In this document: one piece after another, positions 17,526 through 25,456 of the stretch
Layout of the letters: each line of letters starts with the position of its first letter
Position numbering within the stretch: position 1 is the first letter of the stretch
Assembly: GCF_002101815.1 (NCBI RefSeq)
Contig: NZ_LQPM01000030.1
Coordinates: 214,573 to 278,572 of the forward strand
Source: Mycobacterium paraense
GTDB lineage: Bacteria > Actinomycetota > Actinomycetes > Mycobacteriales > Mycobacteriaceae
Direction of reading: 5' to 3'
DNA length: 64,000 bases
Notes under the pieces: generated by a model
Database searches by the model: none
What the model saw: only the letters and a program-made list of their open reading frames with translations
What the model was told of the DNA's origin: nothing
Made by a program: the position numbers and the translations under genes

Positions 17526-17577
17526 CGCTTCGTCCCCCTCGCCGCTGCGCGGCTGGGGGTGCCCCCACTGCATCGTC
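17512..17577 (-). repeat. MIRU-like interspersed element at the Rv0525/Rv0526-like gene junction
   Basis: Read on the minus strand it begins GACGATGC, has two small hairpins (GGGGG/CCCCC and the core GCCGCGCAGCGGCG), and ends with GAAGCGATGAGGAGCGGCGC, the layout I know from mycobacterial interspersed repetitive units. It fills the space between two co-directional genes and supplies the ribosome-binding site and ATG of the second. The 57-bp repeats at 47535-47663 share the 14-base core. Confidence 0.6.
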
Positions 17578-17586
17578 GCGGCGCCG

Positions 17587-18192
17587 TCATGGCGCGGGTT
17601 CGGAGTACTCGATGTCGACCAGCCGGTCGCCGTCGTAGATCAGCGTGGTGATCGAGCAGAGCCCGCATTCGCGCCGCCGCGGGTCGTGCCAGAGCCGCTT
17701 GCCGCTCAGGTGCAGCCGCAGCGTCCACACCGGCAGTTGGTGGCTGACGCACACCGCCTCCTGGCCGGTGGCGCGGGCGCGCGCCTTGTCGACCGCGGTG
17801 GTCATCCGGTTCGCGATGTCGGCGTAGGGCTCGCCCCACGACGGGGTGAACGGGTTGCGCAGCTGCCACCAGAACCGCGGGTCGCGCCACGCGCCGTCGC
17901 CGGGCCCCACGCGGCGACCCTCGAAGAAGTTGGCCGATTCGATCAGGTCGGGGTCGGTGTCGACTGCGAGGCCGTGCCTGGCGGCGATGGGCCCGGCGGT
18001 CTCCTGGGCCCGCTGCAGCGGGGACGCGACGACGGCGACGATGTCGCGCCCGGCGAGCGCCTCGGCGACCGCGTCGGCCTGCGCCCTGCCCTTCTCGGAC
18101 AGGTGGAACCCGGGCAGCCGCCCGTAGAGGACGCCGCTCGGGTTGTGCACCTCGCCGTGGCGCACGACGTGCACCCTGGTCTCGTCGGCCAT
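17587..18192 (-). CDS. Histidine phosphatase / phosphoglycerate-mutase-like protein (Rv0525-like)
   Basis: A 201-residue member of the histidine phosphatase superfamily: catalytic motif VRHGEVHNP near residue 10, VVASPLQRAQETA near 57, and the second histidine in CVSHQLPVW near 150. It most likely acts as a phosphatase; substrate unknown. ATG 18192 overlaps the hemL stop by one base (TGATG), so it is coupled to hemL, placing it in the heme/cytochrome c set. CGLCSIT near the C-terminus has a CxxC pair. Confidence 0.88.
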   Translation of the reverse strand: MADETRVHVVRHGEVHNPSGVLYGRLPGFHLSEKGRAQADAVAEALAGRDIVAVVASPLQRAQETAGPIAARHGLAVDTDPDLIESANFFEGRRVGPGDGAWRDPRFWWQLRNPFTPSWGEPYADIANRMTTAVDKARARATGQEAVCVSHQLPVWTLRLHLSGKRLWHDPRRRECGLCSITTLIYDGDRLVDIEYSEPAP

Positions 18193-19544
18193 CAGCGCTT
18201 GCCCTCCGCGACGGCTTGGGCGGCGCGGCGGGCCGCGTCCAGCAGCGCCGCCGCGATCCGGTCGAATGCGGCGTCGTCCAGGGCGGTCGAGACGAACCAC
18301 GCCTCGAAGGCGCTGCACGGCGGGTACACGCCCGCGTCCAACAGGGCGTGGAAGAAGGGCGGGTAGCGCCACGTCTGACTGGCCCGCGCGGACGCGAAAT
18401 CGGTCACCGGCGTTTCCGAGAAGAACACGCTGAGCATGTTGCCGCCGCGCGGAATCTGATGGGGCACACCGGCTTTGGTGAGCTCCTCAGACAGCAGCCC
18501 GGCCAGCCGGTCCGCGTTGGCGTCCAGCGTGGCGTAGGCCGCGTCGTCGGCGGCGCGCAGCGTGGCCAGCCCGGCGGCCATCGCCACGGGGTTCCCCGAC
18601 AACGTGCCGGCCTGATACACCGGGCCCAGCGGCGCCAGCCGCTCCATCACCTCGGCCCGCCCGCCGAACGCGGCGGCCGGCAGCCCGCCGCTCATCACCT
18701 TGCCGAAGGTGAACAGGTCGGCGGCGACGGGATCGATTCCGTACCAACCACTTCGGCTGACGCGGAAGCCCGTCATCACCTCGTCGACGATCAGCAGCGC
18801 GCCGTGCTCGGCGGTGATCGCGCGCAGCGCCGCGTTGTAGCCGGGCGCGGGCGGGACGACGCCCATGTTGCCCGGGCTGGCCTCGGTGATCACCGCGGCG
18901 ATCTGGTCGCCGAGGCTCGCGAACGTCTGGCGCACGGCCTCGATGTCGTTGTAGGGCAACACGATCGTGTCCGCCGCGGCCGCACCGGTCACGCCCGGCG
19001 AGGACGGCAGGCCCAGGGTCGCCACGCCGGAGCCCGCGTCGGCGAGCAACGCGTCGGCGTGGCCGTGGTAGCAGCCGGAGAACTTGACGATCTTGGCCCT
19101 GCCGGTGAACCCGCGGGCCAGCCGGACCGCGCTCATGGTGGCCTCGGTGCCGGAGTTCACCAGCCGGATCCGCTCGACCGGGGGCATGCGCCCGATGATT
19201 TCGTGGGCGAGTTCGCTCTCCGCCGGCGTCGGCGCCCCGAAGGACAGCCCGGACGCGGCGGCCGTGGCGACGGCGTCGACGACGGCCGGGTGGGCATGGC
19301 CCAGGATCATCGGCCCCCAGGAGCAGACCAGGTCGACGTAGCGGTTGCCGTCGGCGTCGGTCAGCCAGCACCCGCGCGCCTCGGTGATGAACCGCGGGGT
19401 GCCTCCGACCGCCGTAAACGCGCGCACCGGAGAGTTCACCCCGCCGGGAATCACCGCGCAGGCGTCCTCGAACAACCGCGCCGACGCCGCCGTGACCCCG
19501 GTCGCGGCCGGGGCAGGCGCGGTCGCCTGGTCACTGCTACCCAT
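18192..19544 (-). CDS. hemL: Glutamate-1-semialdehyde 2,1-aminomutase
   Basis: PLP enzyme that moves the amino group of glutamate-1-semialdehyde to give 5-aminolevulinate, the second committed step of C5-pathway heme synthesis after HemA (35131-36501 here). The 450-residue protein shows NSGTEATMSAVRLARG, the PLP region LLIVDEVMTGFRVS, and the PLP lysine in FTFGKVMSGGLPAAAFGG. Start ATG 19544 gives a short Ala-rich N-terminus. It leads a tight minus-strand run through the cytochrome c assembly genes, linking heme supply to heme attachment. Confidence 0.97.
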   Translation of the reverse strand: MGSSDQATAPAPAATGVTAASARLFEDACAVIPGGVNSPVRAFTAVGGTPRFITEARGCWLTDADGNRYVDLVCSWGPMILGHAHPAVVDAVATAAASGLSFGAPTPAESELAHEIIGRMPPVERIRLVNSGTEATMSAVRLARGFTGRAKIVKFSGCYHGHADALLADAGSGVATLGLPSSPGVTGAAAADTIVLPYNDIEAVRQTFASLGDQIAAVITEASPGNMGVVPPAPGYNAALRAITAEHGALLIVDEVMTGFRVSRSGWYGIDPVAADLFTFGKVMSGGLPAAAFGGRAEVMERLAPLGPVYQAGTLSGNPVAMAAGLATLRAADDAAYATLDANADRLAGLLSEELTKAGVPHQIPRGGNMLSVFFSETPVTDFASARASQTWRYPPFFHALLDAGVYPPCSAFEAWFVSTALDDAAFDRIAAALLDAARRAAQAVAEGKR

Positions 19545-19604
19545 GCCGACCAGTGTCCCAGCCTCCGCGAATCCTTCAACTACAGGGTGTAGCAGACCTG
19601 CTTA

Positions 19605-19946
19605 TCAGGCGTCTTGCTGGTCGGCTTCCTGGGCGGCCCGCAGGTCACGCCGCGCGGCATCGCGCTCCCGTTCGGCGGCCCGCCGGTGCGCGTCCACGTC
19701 GCCGAGGCCCTCGACGACCGCGAGTTCCTCGATTTCCGCCGCCCTCTCGTGGGCGGCGCCGGCCTCGTAGTGCCGATACACCGCGCGGTCACGGGCCGCC
19801 TGGTCGCGCACGTGCGCGCGGTCGCTGCGCTCGGCGGCACGCTTGACGTCCTCCTCCGTGACGGCCTTCCCGGCGGCGAGTTCCGCCCCCCGAAGCAGCA
19901 GCTCCTGCGCCCGCTGGGCGGCCTCTTCACCTGGCGAAACGGCCAT
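19605..19946 (-). CDS. Small Ala/Glu/Arg-rich helical protein
   Basis: A 113-residue hydrophilic protein, almost wholly helical in composition and likely coiled coil (EEAAQRAQELLLRGAELAAG and later RRAAERERDAARRDLRAA). It lies 60 bp upstream of hemL on the same strand. No catalytic motif, signal or membrane segment. The start ATG 19946 has a poor ribosome-binding site. The opposite strand is also open here, but this frame has the more natural amino-acid pattern. I do not recognise it beyond similar hypothetical actinobacterial proteins. Confidence 0.6.
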   Translation of the reverse strand: MAVSPGEEAAQRAQELLLRGAELAAGKAVTEEDVKRAAERSDRAHVRDQAARDRAVYRHYEAGAAHERAAEIEELAVVEGLGDVDAHRRAAERERDAARRDLRAAQEADQQDA

Positions 19947-20024
19947 GAAGTGACAGTACGCCGGTTGCGCCCGATCGGCGGGGCATCTTGATGGCGGGTG
20001 GCCCGGACGCGTTGGATGGGAGGC

Positions 20025-20420
20025 ATGGAACTTCCGCAGGGGCTCGCACGGTTCAATCGGCACGTCACCAATCCGGTCCAGCGGCTGTGGGCAGGCTGGG
20101 CCCCGACCTTCTGCATTCTCGAACACGTCGGGCGGCGCTCCGGAAAGCCATACCGCACACCGGTGACCGTGTTCACCGCCGAGGTCGACGGCAAACCGGG
20201 GGTGGCGATCCTGCTGACCTATGGCCCGGACCGCGACTGGCTGAAGAACCTCACCGCGGCCGGCGGCGGGCGGATGCGCCGCTACGGCAAGACATTCGGC
20301 GTCACCAACCCGCGGGTGGTCAGCAAGGCCGACGCGGCGGTCCACGTCGCGCGCCGATGGCGGCCGATCTTCGCCAGGCTGCCCTTCGAGCAAGCCGTGC
20401 TGCTCAGCAAGACCGACTGA
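20025..20420 (+). CDS. F420H2-dependent nitroreductase-family protein (Ddn-like, Rv0523c-like)
   Basis: A 131-residue split-barrel protein of the deazaflavin-dependent oxidoreductase family: LEHVGRRSGKPYRTPV, then VAILLTYGPDRDWLKNLTAAG, typical Ddn/AclJ-type motifs binding the F420 phosphate tail. Reaction unknown; relatives reduce quinones or nitroimidazoles. ATG 20025 is preferred by family length; ATG 20016 and GTG 19998 are in frame upstream. The 3' end overlaps the convergent permease gene by 17 bp. Confidence 0.87.
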   Translation: MELPQGLARFNRHVTNPVQRLWAGWAPTFCILEHVGRRSGKPYRTPVTVFTAEVDGKPGVAILLTYGPDRDWLKNLTAAGGGRMRRYGKTFGVTNPRVVSKADAAVHVARRWRPIFARLPFEQAVLLSKTD

Positions 20421-21756
20421 CCTCGCGCCGGGCCCGGGCGATGAAGTAGAGCCCGATCACCACCGCCCAGGACAACAAGCTGAGCCAGAGCTGGCTGCGC
20501 GCGGAGCGGTCGAACGCCATCTGCACGAGCACGACGGTGATTCCGGCGAGGGTGAGGATCGACAGCACGGGGAAGAACCACATCTTGACCCGGAGCTTTT
20601 CCTCGGGCGTGCGCCTGCGCAGGACGATCTGCGACAGCGCGATCAACCAGTAGACGAACAAGATGACCGCACCCGACGAGTTGAGCAGGAAGAGGAACAC
20701 GGAGCCGGGGGCGACCCACGCCATGATGACGCAACCGAAGCCGACCGCCGACGAGCACAGGATGGCCAGATGGGGGACGCCGCGCCGGCTGAGCGTGACC
20801 AGCCGGGCCGGGGCCTCGTGTCGGTCGGCGAGCACGAACAGCATGCGCGACGCCGTGTACAGGCCCGAGTTGAGGCAGGACAGCACCGCGGTGAGCACGA
20901 CGGCATTCATCACCTGATCGGCGCCGCGCAGGCCCATGTGCCTCAGCGCGGCGACGTAGGGCGAGGCGCCCAGTTCGACCGAATTCCACGGCTGGATCAC
21001 CACGAGCAAAAACACCGACCCGACGAAAAAGATCCCGATGCGCGCGACGACCGATCGCGTCGCGCGCTGCACGGCGAGTTCGGGATCCCGGCTTTCGGCA
21101 GCGGCCACGGTGACGATCTCCGCGCCGACCATCGAGAAGATCACCACGACGATGGCGGCGAAGACCGCCCCCACGCCCTTCGGGAAGAAGCCGCCGTGCG
21201 CCGTGAGGTTCGAGAAATCCGCGTGCCGGCCGGGCCACAGCCCCAGCGCGAACAACGAGCCGACGACGAGGAAGACGGCGATGGTGGCGACTTTGATTCC
21301 GGCGAACCAGAATTCGAATTCGCCGAAGGATGACACCGAGAACAGATTCGTCGCGGTCATCAGCACCATCAGGCACAGCGACAGCAGCCACAGCGGCGCA
21401 TGGAACCAGTAGCCCAGGACCTTGCCCCCGGCGACGGCCTCGAACCCGACCACGATCACCCAGAAGTACCAATACAGCCAGGCGACCGAGAATCCCGCCC
21501 AGTCGCCCAGCGCCCGCGCCGCGTAATCGGCGAACGACCCCGTCGAGGGGTTGGCGGCCGCCATCTCGCCCAGCATCCGCATCACCAACACGATCAGCAG
21601 GCCGCACAGGGCGTACGTCAGGAACGCGGCCGGCCCGGTGTCCTTGATCACCACACCGGAACCGACGAACAGGCCGGCGCCGATCACCCCGCCCAGGGCG
21701 ATCATGCTGAGCTGCCGCTGCGACAGTCCCTGGCGCAGTTGGGTGGTGGCGGCCAT
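20404..21756 (-). CDS. gabP: Amino-acid permease, APC family (GabP/AroP-like)
   Basis: A 450-residue amino-acid:proton symporter with twelve membrane segments. The APC signature is at the N-terminus (ALGGVIGAGLFVGSG), followed by EMAAANPSTGSFADYA and the substrate-loop region. The gene corresponds in position to M. tuberculosis gabP (Rv0522); gamma-aminobutyrate specificity cannot be judged from sequence. ATG 21756 begins AATTQLRQGLSQRQL, a usual start for this group; an upstream in-frame start would add 20 atypical residues. Confidence 0.88.
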   Translation of the reverse strand: MAATTQLRQGLSQRQLSMIALGGVIGAGLFVGSGVVIKDTGPAAFLTYALCGLLIVLVMRMLGEMAAANPSTGSFADYAARALGDWAGFSVAWLYWYFWVIVVGFEAVAGGKVLGYWFHAPLWLLSLCLMVLMTATNLFSVSSFGEFEFWFAGIKVATIAVFLVVGSLFALGLWPGRHADFSNLTAHGGFFPKGVGAVFAAIVVVIFSMVGAEIVTVAAAESRDPELAVQRATRSVVARIGIFFVGSVFLLVVIQPWNSVELGASPYVAALRHMGLRGADQVMNAVVLTAVLSCLNSGLYTASRMLFVLADRHEAPARLVTLSRRGVPHLAILCSSAVGFGCVIMAWVAPGSVFLFLLNSSGAVILFVYWLIALSQIVLRRRTPEEKLRVKMWFFPVLSILTLAGITVVLVQMAFDRSARSQLWLSLLSWAVVIGLYFIARARREVSRSC

Positions 21757-21803
21757 GCCTAACCACAGCACAACGGCAGGCGCGACGCGACCGGTTGGCG
21801 CGC

Positions 21804-21859
21804 CGAGACTGCGCACAGCGCGCGAATCGAGCGGAAATCACGCGCTGAGCGCAGTCTCG
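21804..21859. repeat. Long intergenic inverted repeat (19-nt arms, one mismatch)
   Basis: Arms 21804-21822 and 21841-21859: CGAGACTGCGC pairs perfectly with GCGCAGTCTCG, then after one mismatch CAGCGCG pairs with CGCGCTG, around an 18-base A-rich loop. It lies between the permease gene start and the end of the MHS transporter gene, both on the minus strand. No T-run follows, so it is not a classical intrinsic terminator. Its build resembles the palindrome at 32406-32485. Confidence 0.85.
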
Positions 21860-21883
21860 ATGACTGCGCCGCGGGCGGGCGTC

Positions 21884-23224
21884 CTAGAGGTGCAGGTCTT
21901 GATCGCGGATCAGCGCCGTGGCGAACACGCTGATCACCGCCGTCGCCACCAAGTAGCCGCACGCCAGCCACGGCGCTCCCCCGACGGCGGCGATCAGCGC
22001 GGTCAGGATCATCGGGGTGACCCCGGAGGCGTACACCCCGGAGAACTGGTAGACGAACGACAAACCGGTGTAACGGGTTCCGGTGGGATACAGCGCGGAG
22101 TACAGCGTGCCCTGCGCGCCGTAGAGCACGGCGTGCACGACGCCGAAGACGACGACCATGGCCAGCCCGAACCAGACGAGGTTGCGGGTGCCGAACAACG
22201 CGAAGGCGGGGAACGCCGCGAGGCCGTAGCAGGCCACGCCGGCCAGATACACCCGCCGCGCGCCGAAGCGGTCGGCCAGGATTCCGGACACCGGCAGCAG
22301 CGCGGCCATCAGCAGGGCGGCGACGGTCACCACCAGGAGCACCGACACCTTGCTGAATCCCAGTGCGCCGGTGGCGTAGCTGATCGCGAAGACGCCCCAG
22401 GTGTTGAACGCCGAGCCCTCGGCCCAGCGCGACAGCAGCCCCAGCACGGTGTTGCGCCGGGACCGGGGCTCGCCCACGATGTCGCGGATGGGCACCGTGG
22501 CGGTGGCCCGAAGCTCCGCCAGCTCCCGGAAAGCCGGCGTCTCGTCGACCCGCAACCGCACCACGATGCCGATCGCAACGAGCACCAGGCTGAGCAGGAA
22601 CCCGATCCGCCAGCCGTAGGCCAGGAACCGGGCCTGGCCCAGCGCGACCTGCAAGCCCGCGAATATGCCTGTGCCCAAGGCCAATCCGAGCGCCAGCCCG
22701 ACCTGCGGGATCGCCCCGAAGCGGCCGCGCCGGTCCACGGGGCTGTGTTCGACGGCCAGCAGCACCGCGCCGGCCCACTCGCCGCCGAGCGCGAACCCCT
22801 GCAGGATGCGCAGCGTCAGCAGCAGCACGGGCGCCCACACTCCGATCTGGGCGGCGGTCGGCAGCACACCGATCAGCGCCGTGGCGACGCCCATGATCAG
22901 CATCGTCAGGGCCAGGCTGCGCTTGCGGCCGATCCGGTCCCCGATGTGGCCGAACACCAGCCCGCCGATGGGCCGCATGAGAAAGCCGACGGCAAACGTC
23001 GCGAACGCCAATAGCGTTCCCACCAAGGAGCTTTCGCTCGGGAAGAAGACCCGGTGGAACACCAGGCCGGCCGCGGTGGCGTACAGGAAGAAGTCGTACC
23101 ACTCCACGGTGGTGCCGAGCAGGCTGGCCGCCACCACGACGCGCAGGCGCCGACGGCGTTCGGCGCCGGATTCGCGGTGATCTTCCGGCGCGGCGGGGGC
23201 CGCGGCCGGCAGCGTCGTCGCCAC
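21884..23224 (-). CDS. MFS transporter, metabolite:H+ symporter (MHS) family
   Basis: A 446-residue, twelve-helix transporter of the ShiA/ProP/KgtP group: TTVEWYDFFLYATAAGL in helix 1, the loop motif GHIGDRIGRKRSL and RILQGFALGGEWAGA in helices 4-5 are diagnostic. Substrate unknown; MHS members carry organic acids, betaines or shikimate. GTG 23224 lies two bases after the stop of ssuD, so the two are translationally coupled. That pairing suggests the transporter brings in an organosulfonate or exports its aldehyde/acid product. Confidence 0.88.
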   Translation of the reverse strand: MATTLPAAAPAAPEDHRESGAERRRRLRVVVAASLLGTTVEWYDFFLYATAAGLVFHRVFFPSESSLVGTLLAFATFAVGFLMRPIGGLVFGHIGDRIGRKRSLALTMLIMGVATALIGVLPTAAQIGVWAPVLLLTLRILQGFALGGEWAGAVLLAVEHSPVDRRGRFGAIPQVGLALGLALGTGIFAGLQVALGQARFLAYGWRIGFLLSLVLVAIGIVVRLRVDETPAFRELAELRATATVPIRDIVGEPRSRRNTVLGLLSRWAEGSAFNTWGVFAISYATGALGFSKVSVLLVVTVAALLMAALLPVSGILADRFGARRVYLAGVACYGLAAFPAFALFGTRNLVWFGLAMVVVFGVVHAVLYGAQGTLYSALYPTGTRYTGLSFVYQFSGVYASGVTPMILTALIAAVGGAPWLACGYLVATAVISVFATALIRDQDLHL

Positions 23225-23226
23225 AG

Positions 23227-24372
23227 CTAGTGCGCGGACGAGATCGCGAACGGCGTCGCCGGTGCCGGCTGCGTCTGGCGGTTGGGGTGCTGCCACAACC
23301 CCTTTCGCTCGAGCAGCGGCAGCACGCCTTCACCGAACCAGTAGGCCTCCTCCAGGTGCGGATAGCCCGACAGGATGAAGTGGCTGATGCCCAGCCGCGA
23401 ATACTCGGCCAACCGTTCGGCCACCTCGGCGTGCGAGCCGACCAGCGCGGTGCCCGCCCCGCCGCGCACCAGGCCGACCCCGGCCCACAGGTTGGGACCG
23501 ACCAACAGTCGGCCGCTGTCGCCGCCGTGCAGCTGCAGCATGCGGCGCTGGCCCTCCGACTCGCTGCGCGCCAGGCTGGCCTGCACGCGCTCGACATCGG
23601 CCGGGTCGACGGCCGCGAGCAACCGGTCGGCCTCGGCCCATGCCTGCTCGGAGGTATCCCGGCTGATCACGTGAATCCGCAAGCCGTACTGCAGGATCCG
23701 CCCCCTGTCGACGGCCAGGCCGCGAACCCAGTCGAGCTTCTTGGCGACCGCCGCCGGCGGCTCACCCCAGGTGAGGTAGACGTCGGAGTGGCTGGCCGCG
23801 ACCGGGCCGGCGGCCGCCGACGAACCGCCGAAGAACACCGCAGGTGTGGGGTCGGGCGGGTTGTTCAGCTGCGCGCCCTCGATGCGGATGTGGTCCCCGG
23901 CGAAGGTGACCGGCTCCCGGGACGTCCACAGCTGGCGCACCACGTGCAGGAACTCGGCGGTGCGGGCGTACCGCGACTCCTTGTCCAGAAAATCCCCGTA
24001 GGCCCGTTGCTCGTGCGGCTCCCCGCCGGTGACGACGTTGAGCAGCAGCCGGCCGCCCGAGTGCCGCTGGAAGGTCCCGGCCATCTGCGCCGCCAGGGTG
24101 GGGCTGAGCAGCCCGGGCCGGAACGCGACGAGGAACTTCAGCGTCTCGGTGCCCTCGATCAGCATCGCCGTCGTCAGCCACGCGTCCTCACACCACAGCC
24201 CGGTCGGTGTGAGCACCGCCTCGAAGCCGTTGTCCTCGGCGGCCGCGCAGATCTGGTGCAGGTAGCGCAAACTCGCGGGCCGGTCGCCGTGCATCGCCGT
24301 GCCGTGCCCGCCCGCGACCAGGTTTCGCGAGTCCCCGTACGTCGGCAAAAACCAATGAAACGCCAGGCTCAT
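23227..24372 (-). CDS. ssuD: FMNH2-dependent alkanesulfonate monooxygenase
   Basis: Luciferase-like TIM-barrel monooxygenase (381 residues) that cleaves alkanesulfonates to aldehyde and sulfite using reduced FMN and O2. SsuD features visible: FHWFLPTYGDSRN at the N-terminus, VAFRPGLLSPTLAAQMAGTF, LLNVVTGGEP and the C-terminal SGYPHLEEAYWFGEGVLPLL. The start is set by AAGGGGAG six bases before the ATG. No ssuE reductase or ssuABC transporter is adjacent; reduced flavin must come from elsewhere. Confidence 0.92.
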   Translation of the reverse strand: MSLAFHWFLPTYGDSRNLVAGGHGTAMHGDRPASLRYLHQICAAAEDNGFEAVLTPTGLWCEDAWLTTAMLIEGTETLKFLVAFRPGLLSPTLAAQMAGTFQRHSGGRLLLNVVTGGEPHEQRAYGDFLDKESRYARTAEFLHVVRQLWTSREPVTFAGDHIRIEGAQLNNPPDPTPAVFFGGSSAAAGPVAASHSDVYLTWGEPPAAVAKKLDWVRGLAVDRGRILQYGLRIHVISRDTSEQAWAEADRLLAAVDPADVERVQASLARSESEGQRRMLQLHGGDSGRLLVGPNLWAGVGLVRGGAGTALVGSHAEVAERLAEYSRLGISHFILSGYPHLEEAYWFGEGVLPLLERKGLWQHPNRQTQPAPATPFAISSAH

Positions 24373-24483
24373 TCAATCTCCCCTTGTAGGCCCCTCGTCG
24401 ACCAAACCTGCATCGTCCCCGAGATCGGCGGGGGTCGCGAGGGTTGAAATTCTCGAGATTGCATCCGGGCGTCAGGTGCCGAA

Positions 24484-24501
24484 GGTCACCTCTTCGTGAC
24501 C
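24484..24501. promoter_or_regulatory. Perfect inverted repeat GGTCAC-N6-GTGACC in a divergent promoter region
   Basis: The palindrome lies 102 bp upstream of the Tat-exported esterase gene and 112 bp upstream of ssuD. It is followed at 24506-24523 by two direct copies of AGATCACG. Both are plausible operator sites for one or both genes; no adjacent regulator gene is present to assign them. Confidence 0.45.
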
Positions 24502-24585
24502 GAGAGATCACGCCAGATCACGCAATGCTTCCAATACGGCGTGGCTCGGCAGGTGACACGCGCTCAGCACGGCATCATTGCGATC

Positions 24586-25446
24586 ATGCCTGACCTGACA
24601 CGCCGGGCGGTGCTCCGGATGGGCGCCGGTGCCAGCCTGGGAGCCGCTGGCGTGTTCGCCTTAGGCGCCCTGCTGGACCCCGTTACCACGCACGCGGCCC
24701 CCGCGCCGTTCGAGCCGTCGGCGGCCGGCAGCACCCTGCCGAACAGGTTGACCGGATCCTTCGTGTCCAAGGCGCGCGGCGGCGTCAAGACCAACTGGGT
24801 GATCGCCCTGCCTCCCGGGCAGAAGGCCGAATCCGGGACGCTGCGCCCGGTCATCGCGCTGCACGGCAAGGACGGCGACGCGAACATGATGCTCGACTGC
24901 GGCGTCGAAAACGGGCTGGCCCAACTGGTCAAGCAGGGCAAGCCGCCGTTCGCGGTGGTGGGCGTCGACGGCGGCGCCAACAGCTACTGGCACCGCAGGG
25001 CGTCGGGCGAGGACCCCGGCGCGATGGTGCTCGAAGAGCTGCTGCCGATGCTCTCGACGATGGGTTTCGACACCTCGCGGGTCGGCTTCATGGGGTGGTC
25101 GATGGGCGGCTACGGGGCGCTGCACCTGGGCGCCAAGCTGGGCCCGTCGCGCACCGCCGGGATCTGCGCGATCAGCCCGGCGCTGTACACCTCCTTCACC
25201 GCCAGCGAGCAGGGGGCGTTCGACAGCTACGACGACTGGGTGCAGAACAGCGTGGTGGGGCTGCCGGCGCTGAATTCGATTCCGCTGCGGGTGGACTGCG
25301 GTACCTTCGACCGCTTCTATTTCGCCACAAGGCAATTCGTCAGCCAGCTGAAGACCAAGCCGGCGGGCAGCTTCTCCCTGGGCGGACACGACATCGGCTA
25401 CTGGCGGACGCAATTGCCGGGCGAGCTGGCCTGGATGGCGACCTAG
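24586..25446 (+). CDS. Tat-exported alpha/beta hydrolase, esterase D/antigen-85-like fold (Rv0519c-like)
   Basis: A 286-residue secreted esterase-type protein. The N-terminus has the twin-arginine signal LTRRAVLRMGAGASLGAAG with cleavage likely after THAAPA. The mature part shows RPVIALHGKDGDA (oxyanion region), the nucleophile elbow GWSMGGYGA (Ser near residue 173), Asp in RVDCGTFDRF and His in SLGGHDIGYW, a complete triad. It opens a plus-strand pair with the acyltransferase 10 bp downstream. Natural substrate unknown; an envelope ester is a reasonable guess from context. Confidence 0.85.
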   Translation: MPDLTRRAVLRMGAGASLGAAGVFALGALLDPVTTHAAPAPFEPSAAGSTLPNRLTGSFVSKARGGVKTNWVIALPPGQKAESGTLRPVIALHGKDGDANMMLDCGVENGLAQLVKQGKPPFAVVGVDGGANSYWHRRASGEDPGAMVLEELLPMLSTMGFDTSRVGFMGWSMGGYGALHLGAKLGPSRTAGICAISPALYTSFTASEQGAFDSYDDWVQNSVVGLPALNSIPLRVDCGTFDRFYFATRQFVSQLKTKPAGSFSLGGHDIGYWRTQLPGELAWMAT

Positions 25447-25456
25447 CGAGGACCAG

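Noticed and set aside
19614..19991. Plus-strand 125-codon frame opposite the small helical protein gene
   Set aside because: Less natural composition, no ribosome-binding site, and the minus-strand frame shows heptad-like helical pattern and lies in line with hemL.
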